Of a stretch of 35,524 nucleotides of DNA, positions 1-7,633 are shown piece by piece. The DNA comes from Thaumasiovibrio sp043421945. GTDB lineage: Bacteria > Pseudomonadota > Gammaproteobacteria > Enterobacterales > Vibrionaceae. The notes beneath the pieces are model-generated. The model did no database searches. It worked only from the letters and a program-made list of their open reading frames with translations, and was not told the origin of the DNA. Position 1 is the stretch's first letter, and the number at the start of each line of letters is the position of its first letter. Position numbers and translations under genes: made by a program. Location: positions 1 to 35,524 of the forward strand of contig JBHOGO010000047.1 of NCBI GenBank assembly GCA_043421945.1, written 5' to 3'.

Positions 1-76
1 CATTGAATACACTCGGATTTTGACATCTTGGTAGGATCGTTCAACTGATCACTTTATTCTTAACTGATCGGCATTA
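1..76. mobile_element. End of an IS4-family insertion sequence (rest lies outside the window)
   Basis: Read on the minus strand, the bases from 76 downward start TAATGCCGATCAGTTAAG, which matches the 18-bp terminal inverted repeat I remember for IS4. The related subterminal stretch GATCAGTTGA..CGATCC follows at about 52-36. The boundary falls exactly where the permease reading frame stops making sense. No transposase sequence is inside the window, and the target-site duplication (11-13 bp for IS4) cannot be checked because the other junction is missing. Family assignment rests on recalled terminal sequence. Confidence 0.75.
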
Positions 77-1147
77 CGCAGCAATACCAGGTTTTAATAA
101 TGGCAAGGTAACACGGTAGAAGCTGGTTAGAGGCTTGGCCCCCATGGTTTGTGACGCTTCTTCAAGCGTAGGGTTGATAGACTCCAGTGCACCTTGAATG
201 ACTAAGAAAGTCACAGGAGTAAACGCAAGCACTTGTGCCATCAAAATACCCGGCAAACCATATAACCAACGCGTCGGTCTCATATCAAAAAGATCAGCGA
301 CAAAGCCCGTAATCAATCCGCTGCGCCCAAAGAGTACGATAATCGCAACACCTACCACAAAAGGCGGTGTGATGATCGGCAGTATTGAAAAGCCACGAAG
401 TAAATTCTTATACTTAAAATCAGAGCGAACAAATAGCAGCGCTAACGCCAAGCCCAATAATGTCGAAAGTGTCGCGGCTAAGGTCGCGAGTAAGAGCGAG
501 TTGATAACGACACCACATCGGCCAGTCCCAACCACACAGCTTAACTGCCACAACTCTTTCGATGTCACACGTGGTATGGCGTGAGCGATGCCCCATTGAC
601 CGTCAGGTTGAATAAATGCGGTTAAAATTAATTTGCTAATTGGGAAGAAAACAAACGTTATTAACAAGGCAGAGATAAACACAATCGCTGCACTTGCGAA
701 TCGGTCCCCCTTACATAGCCCTCTAGAAGAAAGTACATGTGATAGGAATCCAAGGCACGCAGCGAAGAAGGTAAACCCTCCCCACCCTAAGCCTTTTTGA
801 CCTTCGGCTGCTAAAGGAAAGAGTGATAAAACGCTGCTAGCCGAGGTCCCATTGAGCGGGATGACAAATGCTTGCCCGAGGCTTAACGTTAGACCAATGA
901 TAGTCACGACCAAAACACTTAATGCACTAAAATCGCGCCGCGGTAGCGTGAGAGCACCCAGCAATAGTGGCGTTAATACACTCATCCAAAGCCAACCTAT
1001 CCCATTGGTTGCATTGATGAGCGCACTGTCTAGCCCGGTCGACATTGATAAAGTAGGTACCTTGTACCACGGCATAGCGACCACTGAGATAGCCATAAGA
1101 AAGAGCCAGCTTACGCCGGCCCTTTGGTTATTATTAAATCTTTGCAT
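74..1147 (-). pseudogene. ABC transporter inner-membrane permease, 3' half removed by IS insertion
   Basis: Inner-membrane permease of an importer of the FbpB/AfuB type (binding-protein-dependent transport). About 357 residues remain, with many hydrophobic segments and one permease domain ending in an EAA loop (EEASQTMGAKPL...LPLLKPGI). Family members are usually about 690 residues with two such domains, so about half is missing. The stop codon TAA (76-74) is supplied by the IS end. I chose the ATG at 1147, which lies 2 bp after the stop of the upstream binding-protein gene; a TTG at 1180 is the upstream alternative. The pair forms an operon, and a downstream ATPase gene would be expected beyond the IS. 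The transporter is probably inactive unless another permease substitutes. Confidence 0.85.
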
Positions 1148-1149
1148 GT

Positions 1150-2169
1150 TTAAAGTAGCGATCCGATTTCGTCGTCCCAACGTTTAAGTAGACGTGTTCT
1201 TTCGTCTGATGAGCCGTATAGCTCAAAGTCATAATCAATCAGCTTAATGTCTGCCAGTTTTGGTGCTTCTGGTGGTGTGTTCGCTGACTTGTTCGATGGA
1301 ACTTGATATGAGTTTGCTTCAATCGCAAGGCTCTGTGCGTCAGCAGTCAATGCCCAGTCATACCAGATTTTCGCTGTTTCTGGGTTTGGACCATCTTTAA
1401 TGATACTCATTGAACCAATTTCATAGCCCGTTCCTTCACAAGGAGAAACAGTAACGATTGGTGCACCTTGTGCAGCTTGTGCTACGGCATCATGCATGAA
1501 AACGATACCTACAGCAGTTTCACCAGTACCAGCAGCACGAATCGGTGCACTACCAGATTGCGTGTATTGGTTAATGTTATTGTTTAGCGCCGCAAGGTAT
1601 TCAAACGCTTCATCTTCACCAAATAATTGAACCATTGTTGCGAGCATTGTGTACGCCGTTCCCGAAGAGTTCGGGTTTGCTACTTGAATGTCATCGGCGA
1701 AGTCATCATTTAGTAGATCTGCCCAACATTGTGGTTGATCTTTGCGAACTAAATCACTGTTGAAGCCAAAGCCAAGACCACCTGCATAGATACCGACTGT
1801 ATGGTAATCAGAAGCTTCTGCTTGGCGAACAGCCCAATCTTGCAGTTCGTCTAGTTTGCTAGACTTGTACTGAGCTGTAACACCTTCTTCTGCAGCCTGT
1901 AGATGTGGGTCACCAGTACCACCCCACCAAATATCACCACGTGGCTGACCTGCTTCAGCACGGATTTGTGCGTAGGTCTCACCAGATGAGCGGCGAGTCA
2001 TCAGTACTTCAATACCCGTTTCACGTTGAAAAGACTCTGCCATCACACGACACCAGTTTTCGTCTGACGAACAGTAAACAACAAGTTCATCTTCTGCAGC
2101 CACAGCTGTGTGAAGTGGCGCAACACTCGCAGCAGCAAAAACGCTAAGCGCTAATAAAGTTTTGTTCAT
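1150..2169 (-). CDS. Periplasmic solute-binding protein of an ABC importer (iron(III)/AfuA-like family)
   Basis: 339 residues with a signal peptide (MNKTLLALSVFAAASVAPL, cleavage near AVAA-ED). The mature protein starts with ELVVYCSSDENWC, whose two Cys could form a disulfide, followed by RRSSGETYAQIRAEA and GDIWWGGTGDP, all typical of the family annotated as iron(III) transport binding proteins. Motifs SPCEGTGYE and IDYDFELYGSSDERT recall AfuA of Actinobacillus, a protein shown to bind sugar phosphates rather than iron; that comparison is from memory. Start: the ATG at 2169 has AAGAGA seven bases upstream, better than the in-frame TTG at 2175. It is first in an operon with the broken permease and divergent from a LacI-type regulator, which favours a carbohydrate ligand over iron. 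Confidence 0.85.
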   Translation of the reverse strand: MNKTLLALSVFAAASVAPLHTAVAAEDELVVYCSSDENWCRVMAESFQRETGIEVLMTRRSSGETYAQIRAEAGQPRGDIWWGGTGDPHLQAAEEGVTAQYKSSKLDELQDWAVRQAEASDYHTVGIYAGGLGFGFNSDLVRKDQPQCWADLLNDDFADDIQVANPNSSGTAYTMLATMVQLFGEDEAFEYLAALNNNINQYTQSGSAPIRAAGTGETAVGIVFMHDAVAQAAQGAPIVTVSPCEGTGYEIGSMSIIKDGPNPETAKIWYDWALTADAQSLAIEANSYQVPSNKSANTPPEAPKLADIKLIDYDFELYGSSDERTRLLKRWDDEIGSLL

Positions 2170-2549
2170 TTTCAATTCTCTTAATATAAATCAGTGAATA
2201 TATGGTTGTAAGCTTAAGTTTGGATTGGCATTTGAATAGCACATTTTCAATATCAAAAGCTTCTCTGAAAGCTGGTTATAAAAATCAATAAAATATCATG
2301 TGAACAGCTGTGCACATTTTGTGTGGGCTAATGTTCGCAGTGTTAGATTTCACTTTCATGAACAAAATATAATAATATTATTTAATAACCTTTCATACTC
2401 ACTGAGAATGATTTCAGTTGTAATCATTTGGTTGACATGTTGTTTTTAATATATTCTTAAGTTAGCTTATAGATAATATAGGCATCTTTAAGCTACTCCT
2501 GATTATTTCATGATGGAAATTGGAAGCGCTGGAACAATAATAATTATAT
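2170..2549. other. Divergent intergenic region between the ABC operon and the LacI-type gene
   Basis: 380 bp without a credible gene, AT-rich. It must hold promoters for both directions. Visible elements are the 20-bp palindrome at 2298-2317, an AATGATT/AATCATT inverted repeat at 2407-2413 and 2422-2428 (8-nt spacer), a TTGACA hexamer at 2432-2437 without a convincing -10 at the right distance, and an AGCGCT core (2525-2530) of the kind found in LacI-family operators, 19 bp before the regulator start codon. Confidence 0.6.
2298..2317. promoter_or_regulatory. 20-bp palindrome, candidate operator
   Basis: ATGTGAACAGCTGTGCACAT is self-complementary over 20 bp with a single mismatched pair. It lies 129 bp upstream of the binding-protein start and 233 bp upstream of the LacI-type gene. 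It is too symmetrical to look accidental in this AT-rich spacer. A LacI-family or CRP-like binding site is possible, but it does not fit the CRP spacing TGTGA-N6-TCACA. Confidence 0.4.
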
Positions 2550-3614
2550 ATGAGTGAGAAAAATAGACCGCCTTCATCCGTCGATGTAGCAAAGCTTGCC
2601 GGTGTTTCTAGAACAGCAGTATCTAGGACATTTTCAAACAAAGGCTATGTTTCGAAAGCAACAAAAGATAAAGTCATAAAGGCTGCGAATGAATTAGGAT
2701 ATCGAGTCAATTATTTAGCAAAAGGTTTAACTAATTTACGTTCAAACCTTGTAGGTCTTGTTATGTCTGACATCGATACGCCATTTAGAGCAAAACAAGT
2801 AAGTGCACTGAGTGATGCATTACTAGAAAATGACTACCATCCACTGTTGGTGCCAACGAGTGATCGTCGAGACTGCTCTTCGGTTATAGAGCTGTTGCTA
2901 CGTTATAATGTTGGTGGTGTTGTGATTACTTCAGACACCCCACCAGATGATATATACTTCCAATGTGTTAAGCACGAAATCCCAGTCATTTTCATTAATA
3001 AAGCAGAACAGAACTACACTACTGATCGCATTGAGTGTGATAATCAACAAGGTGTCGAACTTGCTGCAAACGCCTTTCTTCAATATGGTACTGAAGTAGT
3101 CAATATTATTGATATATCATCAAATTCCTACAGTATCAGAGAAAGAACATGGCGGTTTAAAGAATATGCAGAACAAATAGGTTTATTAACGCAAGTGATT
3201 ACGGTTTCTCATCATACCTATGAGAAAGGTTTTGAAGCTGGTGGATTATTCATTGAGACGATGAATGACGATTTAAACCGCTCATCAGAAAAAGCCTTAA
3301 ACATAGGTGTATTTTGTTGTAATGATCTTCTTGCTCTAGGGTTTTCAGATTACCTGAAACAAGCTGGAAACATAAATAATAACGTTAATTCTTACAATAT
3401 ACCGATTATTGGCTTTGATGGCATTTCGCAAATGAATTGGGCTGGTCATCAAATCACTACGATTGAACAGTCGGTAAATGAGATGTCGAGTTGTGTTGTT
3501 GATACATTAATTGAGCGCCAAGCTAACCCAGAATCACCCCCAATGTTAAAGATTTATGGCGTAGAATTAAAACGTCATGGAATACTCAATTGCAGTTCAA
3601 AAAAGAACGGATGA
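2550..3614 (+). CDS. LacI-family transcriptional regulator
   Basis: 354 residues. The N-terminal helix-turn-helix with hinge is clear (SSVDVAKLAGVSRTAVSRTF, then VIKAANELGY), followed by a periplasmic-binding-protein-like ligand domain (SNLVGLVMSD..TPF; VGGVVIT; FCCNDLLALGF; PIIGFDGI; TTIEQ). Family members usually bind sugars or nucleosides and act as cytoplasmic dimeric repressors. The start lacks a good Shine-Dalgarno sequence (AT-rich leader), and no better in-frame start is visible. It is divergent from the ABC operon and convergent with the amylase gene, so either could be its target. An AGCGCT core 19 bp before its start may serve autoregulation. By eye the gene is more AT-rich than its neighbours, which may indicate transfer. 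Confidence 0.92.
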   Translation: MSEKNRPPSSVDVAKLAGVSRTAVSRTFSNKGYVSKATKDKVIKAANELGYRVNYLAKGLTNLRSNLVGLVMSDIDTPFRAKQVSALSDALLENDYHPLLVPTSDRRDCSSVIELLLRYNVGGVVITSDTPPDDIYFQCVKHEIPVIFINKAEQNYTTDRIECDNQQGVELAANAFLQYGTEVVNIIDISSNSYSIRERTWRFKEYAEQIGLLTQVITVSHHTYEKGFEAGGLFIETMNDDLNRSSEKALNIGVFCCNDLLALGFSDYLKQAGNINNNVNSYNIPIIGFDGISQMNWAGHQITTIEQSVNEMSSCVVDTLIERQANPESPPMLKIYGVELKRHGILNCSSKKNG

Positions 3615-3627
3615 TCTCATCCGTTCT
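3598..3627 (-). terminator. Rho-independent terminator for the amylase gene, inside the lacI-type 3' end
   Basis: AGAACGGATGA (3604-3614) pairs with TCATCCGTTCT (3617-3627). On the minus strand the hairpin is followed by six T (3603-3598). The regulator's stop codon lies in the stem, so the same hairpin may protect the 3' end of the convergent transcript. Confidence 0.75.
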
Positions 3628-3693
3628 AAGGGCTGATTTTCCATCTTCATCCATAAATGATGACCGACAGTTTTCATCCATGGTTGATCAGGT

Positions 3694-5031
3694 TTATTGA
3701 ACGATAAGCGGAAGGACTGCATTCGGTGGGAGTGTGATACTTTTTTCGGCGTCCAATAACTCTTGAGTGAAAAGGTTAATGTAATGACCCTCAATACTCG
3801 GTATTAAGATCTTTTGTTCAGACTTAGAACGATTAATTAGTACTATACCTTTGTTTTCTCTAGCGATAACAAGCGTGTCTTTTGTCGCTGTTATCTTTAT
3901 TTTTGCACTGAAGCAATGATGATAAAATTGAATCATTGCTTTGATCAACGGATCTTTATAAGCATCTTGCCATCGTGGTTGATTTTTACTATTGAGTATA
4001 TTACTTGAATTCAAATCAGAATAGATGAGTGGCACGCCATCCGCAAGTGACATGATATATGCATAAGCATGAGATTCATCCACCTCGGTAAGTACTTTTT
4101 CTAAGAAGACTTCGTTGTTTGGGATGTCGTGGGTAACCGCAAAAGTGATCGCTCGACGGCCTTCCAATGCTTGTCCAATGGAGTATGGGTCTATGAGGTT
4201 AGTTAATGGCAAATTCTCAGTTAATGTTTCCCATATGGATTGGAATCGAGGGAAATCATAAGCCCCAAGTTGTGTCTCTTTCAGATACGGCTCTAAAAAG
4301 ATCTGATATTCATTTTTATCTACTCCCCCATCGGTAATTATCTCACCGAATACGTGCATGTCTTGTGTTAGATCTTTCGTAAATACCGCTTTGATATGTG
4401 GAATTGACATATGCTTGGCTGCATCTATTCGAAAGCCTTTTACACCGATCTCTTTTAACGCACGTAAATAAGCTTGTTGTGCTCCAATCACATGGGCGTT
4501 ATGTGCAAGAGGTGGAAGACCATAGTCACCATCACCACTTGAAATACGGCCTAGTTGGACTTCATCGCGATCTTCCCAGTTAACAATGGGACCAAAATCG
4601 ACAAAGTCTGCGTTGGTAAAGAGGTTTTCGCTAATATCGCCAAATAAACACTGCTGATCGTAATAGTTTCGATCCTTGGCATAGCGTTTTAATACCTCTG
4701 CACCTGGAAAATCCAAATGGTTTTCACGGCCGAACTCATTGGCCATATGGTTGAAAACAATATCAGCATAAACAGCAATCCCATAGTTCTGTAGCGTCTC
4801 AACCATGGTTTTAAAGGACTGGGTATTGCCTAGCTCATTGTCGATGACGCGATAATCTTGGGGTTGGTAGCGTTGCCACCAAGGCGTTCTCGTCTTGCTT
4901 TTTTGAGATACATAAGATGGTGAAACGAGTACCGACTTGTAGCCGAGTTCAGCTAACTCTTTCGCACGTTCAGTTATTAACGCATAAGGCCAATCGAACG
5001 CATGCAAGATGACATTGGATGGAAAGCTCAT
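3694..5031 (-). CDS. GH13 alpha-amylase family glycosidase, cytoplasmic
   Basis: 445 residues. The glycoside hydrolase family 13 signature regions appear in order: region I DIVFNH (90-95), region II GFRIDAAKH with the nucleophile Asp203, region III FGE with acid/base Glu230, and region IV VTHDIPNN with Asp302. It should hydrolyse alpha-1,4-glucan or maltodextrin; the exact subfamily is not evident. There is no signal peptide, so an intracellular role is inferred. The start is the ATG at 5031, placed just after AGGAGGTAGT; an upstream in-frame start at 5073 would bury that strong Shine-Dalgarno sequence. It is monocistronic, with its terminator in the 3' end of the LacI-type gene, and shares its upstream region with the antiporter gene. 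Confidence 0.93.
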   Translation of the reverse strand: MSFPSNVILHAFDWPYALITERAKELAELGYKSVLVSPSYVSQKSKTRTPWWQRYQPQDYRVIDNELGNTQSFKTMVETLQNYGIAVYADIVFNHMANEFGRENHLDFPGAEVLKRYAKDRNYYDQQCLFGDISENLFTNADFVDFGPIVNWEDRDEVQLGRISSGDGDYGLPPLAHNAHVIGAQQAYLRALKEIGVKGFRIDAAKHMSIPHIKAVFTKDLTQDMHVFGEIITDGGVDKNEYQIFLEPYLKETQLGAYDFPRFQSIWETLTENLPLTNLIDPYSIGQALEGRRAITFAVTHDIPNNEVFLEKVLTEVDESHAYAYIMSLADGVPLIYSDLNSSNILNSKNQPRWQDAYKDPLIKAMIQFYHHCFSAKIKITATKDTLVIARENKGIVLINRSKSEQKILIPSIEGHYINLFTQELLDAEKSITLPPNAVLPLIVQ

Positions 5032-5284
5032 ACTACCTCCTAATAATTTCAGTCGATCATAATCATTTTGCAATTAGTCGACATCCGCCTTTATTTGCCA
5101 TGCTAAGGATGAGCATACAGGCGTAGCAGTGAAGGTTTAAGGGGCAAATTGATATTCAGCATCTTATAGGGGTATGACTGACTGCAAATAGAGGGTGGAT
5201 TGCTGTCGGAGGTATTCCACACTATTTTCGGTTGACTCTCAGTGGCGACGACGTAGAATTAATCCAAAGAATTCAATTCTTTTC
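5032..5284. other. Upstream part of the amylase/antiporter intergenic region
   Basis: About 250 bp without a credible gene between divergent genes. Small inverted repeats are present: GTGGA (5195-5199) with TCCAC (5216-5220), and AAAGAATT-C-AATTCTTT at about 5266-5282. Promoters for both genes should be here, but I could not assign -35/-10 pairs with confidence. Confidence 0.5.
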
Positions 5285-5426
5285 GGTGATGGGGTTCCAC
5301 CTTTAACCGCTCCATAAGTGCCCAAAAAAACTTATGCAGCTGATGACTCCTGTGATGATTCTCTCTGTTGAGAAGCGCAGGATAAATGTAGCTGTTGTTT
5401 CTCGATGTTAATGTTTTTTTGGAGGC
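5285..5426 (+). promoter_or_regulatory. Highly structured 5' leader of the antiporter gene, candidate riboswitch or RNA thermometer
   Basis: Consecutive complementary segments occupy nearly the whole 140 nt before the start codon. GGTG (5285-5288) pairs with CACC (5298-5301). CATAAGT (5313-5319) pairs with ACTTATG (5330-5336). A three-tier stem follows immediately: CAGCT (5337-5341) with AGCTG (5390-5394), TCCTG (5348-5352) with CAGGA (5378-5382), and TTCTC (5359-5363) with GAGAA (5370-5374), separated by internal loops rich in GATGA. A run of seven T (5413-5420 region) and the Shine-Dalgarno GGAGG (5421-5425) end the leader. I do not recognise it as a known riboswitch class. Its position before a cation/proton antiporter suggests ion or pH sensing; this is inference. 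Confidence 0.55.
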
Positions 5427-5429
5427 TTT

Positions 5430-6614
5430 ATGTCACTTGGCATTCTCTTTTTTACCGTTCTTTTCTTTGGTCTTTATGCCAGTAAACTCGTCAGTAAGCT
5501 TCGTTTACCCGGTGTTTTAGGCATGGTATTTGTTGGCATTTTGATTGGTACGTTTTTCGGTCAATCTCTGCCCGCTTCACTCGATGAAAGTGCTGGTTTT
5601 CTAAAATCTTTAGCCTTAACGATTATCTTACTTAAAGCAGGCTTAGGGATAAGTGTTTTACAACTTCGTCGAGCTGGTTTATCTGCCATCTTAATGACCT
5701 TCATTCCATGTCTATTTGAAGGTGCAGCGCTTACCTATATTCTACATATCCTTTTTGGCTTTGATTGGACCGTTGCGGGATTAACTGCTTTTATGCTTGC
5801 CGCCGTGTCACCTGCTGTTGTTGTACCGTCAATGCTTGAATTAAAAAGCTTAGGCTACGGTCAAAAGCGTGCTGTACCAACTATTGTGCTTGCCGGAGCG
5901 TCTGTTGATGATGTGATTGCGATTACTTTGTTCTCTATCTTTCTAGGGATGTTGACAACAGGCAATACATCTATTGGCGATGCAGTATTAACCATACCGA
6001 CTTCCATCATTGTTGGGCTAATTCCTGGCCTTGTACTGGGTGGGTTCTTAGCTTGGCTATTTAATCGCTACAAAATACAGATGATTGAAAAGGTACTACT
6101 GTTACTCACTTTATCGGTATTACTGGTCGAAGTTGGGCATTACCTCGAGAGTGCCGCTCTTCTTGGTGTAATGGCAGTCGGCTTTATACTGCTCGATCGA
6201 GCTGAAAAAAGTGCGATTGAACTTGCTACATTGTTGGGACATATCTGGTATTTTGCGCAGATTGTTTTGTTTGTGCTTATTGGCATGTCTGTCGACATTC
6301 AGGTCGCGATGAACTCAGGGGGCATAGGGATTCTTGCGATAACACTAGGATTAGTGGCTCGCTCTGTAGGCGTATTGATCGCAACACAATTTTCTGACTT
6401 AAACATAAAAGAACGTCTGTTCTGTGTTATTGCATATCTTCCTAAAGCAACCGTCCAGGCGGCACTAGGTGGTGTTGCACTTGCAGCAGGTATCCCCGAA
6501 GGTGAGACTATTTTAGCACTTGCAGTGCTTGCTATCGTGTTTACGGCACCATTAGGGCTATTGGGTATCAATGCCTTTGGTAAAACCTTACTTGAAAAAG
6601 ACGGAACTCAATAG
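5430..6614 (+). CDS. Cation/proton antiporter (CPA family), inner membrane
   Basis: 394 residues, almost entirely hydrophobic, with about 12 membrane segments and the fold-typical ASVDDVIAITLFSIF segment carrying paired acidic residues in the middle of the membrane, as in Na+/H+ exchangers of the CPA1/CPA2 group. Another conserved stretch is AAVSPAVVVPSM (about 122-133). There is no cytosolic nucleotide-binding (RCK/TrkA) extension. It likely exchanges Na+, K+ or Li+ for H+; the ion cannot be read from sequence. The start ATG at 5430 follows GGAGG with 4-nt spacing. The gene stands alone and has an elaborate 5' leader (5285-5426), pointing to post-transcriptional control. Confidence 0.88.
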   Translation: MSLGILFFTVLFFGLYASKLVSKLRLPGVLGMVFVGILIGTFFGQSLPASLDESAGFLKSLALTIILLKAGLGISVLQLRRAGLSAILMTFIPCLFEGAALTYILHILFGFDWTVAGLTAFMLAAVSPAVVVPSMLELKSLGYGQKRAVPTIVLAGASVDDVIAITLFSIFLGMLTTGNTSIGDAVLTIPTSIIVGLIPGLVLGGFLAWLFNRYKIQMIEKVLLLLTLSVLLVEVGHYLESAALLGVMAVGFILLDRAEKSAIELATLLGHIWYFAQIVLFVLIGMSVDIQVAMNSGGIGILAITLGLVARSVGVLIATQFSDLNIKERLFCVIAYLPKATVQAALGGVALAAGIPEGETILALAVLAIVFTAPLGLLGINAFGKTLLEKDGTQ

Positions 6615-6672
6615 CTGTCGGTATCAAGATTTAACCAACATGATGTTTAATCACCATCAGCCTAGATCAAAA

Positions 6673-6697
6673 TTGCCAAGCTTTATAGGCTTGGCAA
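6673..6697. terminator. Intrinsic terminator hairpin between convergent genes
   Basis: TTGCCAAGC (6673-6681) pairs with GCTTGGCAA (6689-6697) around a 7-nt loop. On the minus strand the stem is followed by TTTTG, so it best terminates the zinc-ribbon/yciH transcript. It may also serve the antiporter transcript on the plus strand, where no T-run follows. Confidence 0.65.
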
Positions 6698-6731
6698 CTG
6701 TAGTTCGGTATAGGAATGGCTTCACAACGTA

Positions 6732-6983
6732 TTATTTACAAGTAACCTTCCCACCGACGATTTTAAACGCTGGAGTCCCTCGGATTAAGCAATCACGGGC
6801 AAATTGAATACCACATCCAGGGCAAATTCCTGACTCATTTGTGTAATCAGTGACAATTCGCTCTTTGAAACATTTTACCAAGCTCCCTTTTCCACCTTTA
6901 CGATAGTGGAATAGTTTTGCCCGGCACTTCGAGCATGCGATATCGACCGTTTTTTGAGGACCTTTTGCGTTCGGCTTTGCCAT
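6732..6983 (-). CDS. Small zinc-ribbon protein
   Basis: 83 residues, basic, with two CxxC knuckles: C17-x2-C20 (ACSKCRAKLF) and C54-x2-C57 (GICPGCGIQFARDC), plus further Cys at 38, 65 and 82. This is a four-Cys zinc-ribbon layout with a spare Cys set. No enzymatic motif is visible; nucleic-acid or ribosome binding is a guess from the basic charge and the neighbour. It begins 17 bp after the yciH stop codon on the same strand, so the two are probably co-transcribed, and a terminator follows at 6673-6697. The Shine-Dalgarno sequence is weak (AAAAGACG). Confidence 0.75.
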   Translation of the reverse strand: MAKPNAKGPQKTVDIACSKCRAKLFHYRKGGKGSLVKCFKERIVTDYTNESGICPGCGIQFARDCLIRGTPAFKIVGGKVTCK

Positions 6984-7000
6984 CGTCTTTTATTACTCTG

Positions 7001-7315
7001 TTAACCACCGGCAAGTTTTACAGTATGACCTTTCTTCTCTAAGTGAGCTTTAATCTTGTCGCGGTTATCACCTTGAATTTCAATAGCACCATCTTTGACT
7101 GCGCCACCACAACCACACACCTTCTTTAACTCTGCAGCGACGAGCTTAAGTTGTGCATCATTAACATCTAGGCCCGTGACAATACAAACGCCCTTACCTT
7201 TACGTCCTTTCGTTTGGCGTTGAATACGAACGACACCGTCCCCTTTTGGACGTTCGGCTTTAGGCGCTTCTTGTTTAATACGACCTGTTTCTGTTGAGTA
7301 GACTAAATTGCTCAT
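7001..7315 (-). CDS. yciH: YciH, SUI1/eIF1-family translation factor
   Basis: 104 residues. The SUI1-type sequence is nearly canonical: LVYSTETGRI at the N-terminus, KGDGVVRIQRQTKGRKGKGVC, then AAELKKVCGCGGAVKDGAIEIQGD and a C-terminal VKLAGG. In E. coli, YciH binds the 30S subunit and acts as a stress-linked inhibitor or fidelity factor of initiation. The start is the ATG at 7315 (MSNLVYSTE), preceded by GGAA; the upstream in-frame ATG at 7381 would add residues not found in the family. It forms a two-gene operon with the zinc-ribbon gene downstream. Confidence 0.95.
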   Translation of the reverse strand: MSNLVYSTETGRIKQEAPKAERPKGDGVVRIQRQTKGRKGKGVCIVTGLDVNDAQLKLVAAELKKVCGCGGAVKDGAIEIQGDNRDKIKAHLEKKGHTVKLAGG

Positions 7316-7633
7316 CGAGATTCCAACACTATTTGATTTTTCAATGGGCATATTATGCCGCCCAAAAGGCAAAGGCATCAAGGAGGATATACTTCAAATC
7401 TGACTGATTGAAGATTTAAACCACAGTTCTTCCCATTGATTGTCAGAAATTATTCAAACTTAACGACTTAGGCTGCAACACATGATAGTAGTCCCAAAAC
7501 TGTTACCAAGTGTGTGTACACAGTGGTTTTGTGCTACAGACAGATTATGATAGATGGGCAGTGAGGTTTGCTGCTAGATAGGAAATCAAGCAAAGGATGC
7601 TTTCAAAAGCGATAATCCCGAGGAACAGTAACA
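7316..7633. other. Intergenic region, divergent promoters of yciH and the retropepsin-like gene
   Basis: 318 bp with no credible gene. A perfect 10-bp palindrome TGTGTACACA lies at 7513-7522. Very short ORFs here lack Shine-Dalgarno sequences. Nothing else stands out. Confidence 0.5.

Noticed and set aside
2401..2430. Possible Fur box upstream of the binding-protein gene
   Set aside because: AATGATT...AATCATT resembles half sites, but the 8-nt spacer and the sequence between do not fit the Fur consensus, so iron control is not supported.
5336..5395. Hammerhead ribozyme in the antiporter leader (CTGATGA present)
   Set aside because: The CUGAUGA box is followed by a stem, but the required GAAA after stem II and the cleavage triplet with flanking stems are not in the right places.
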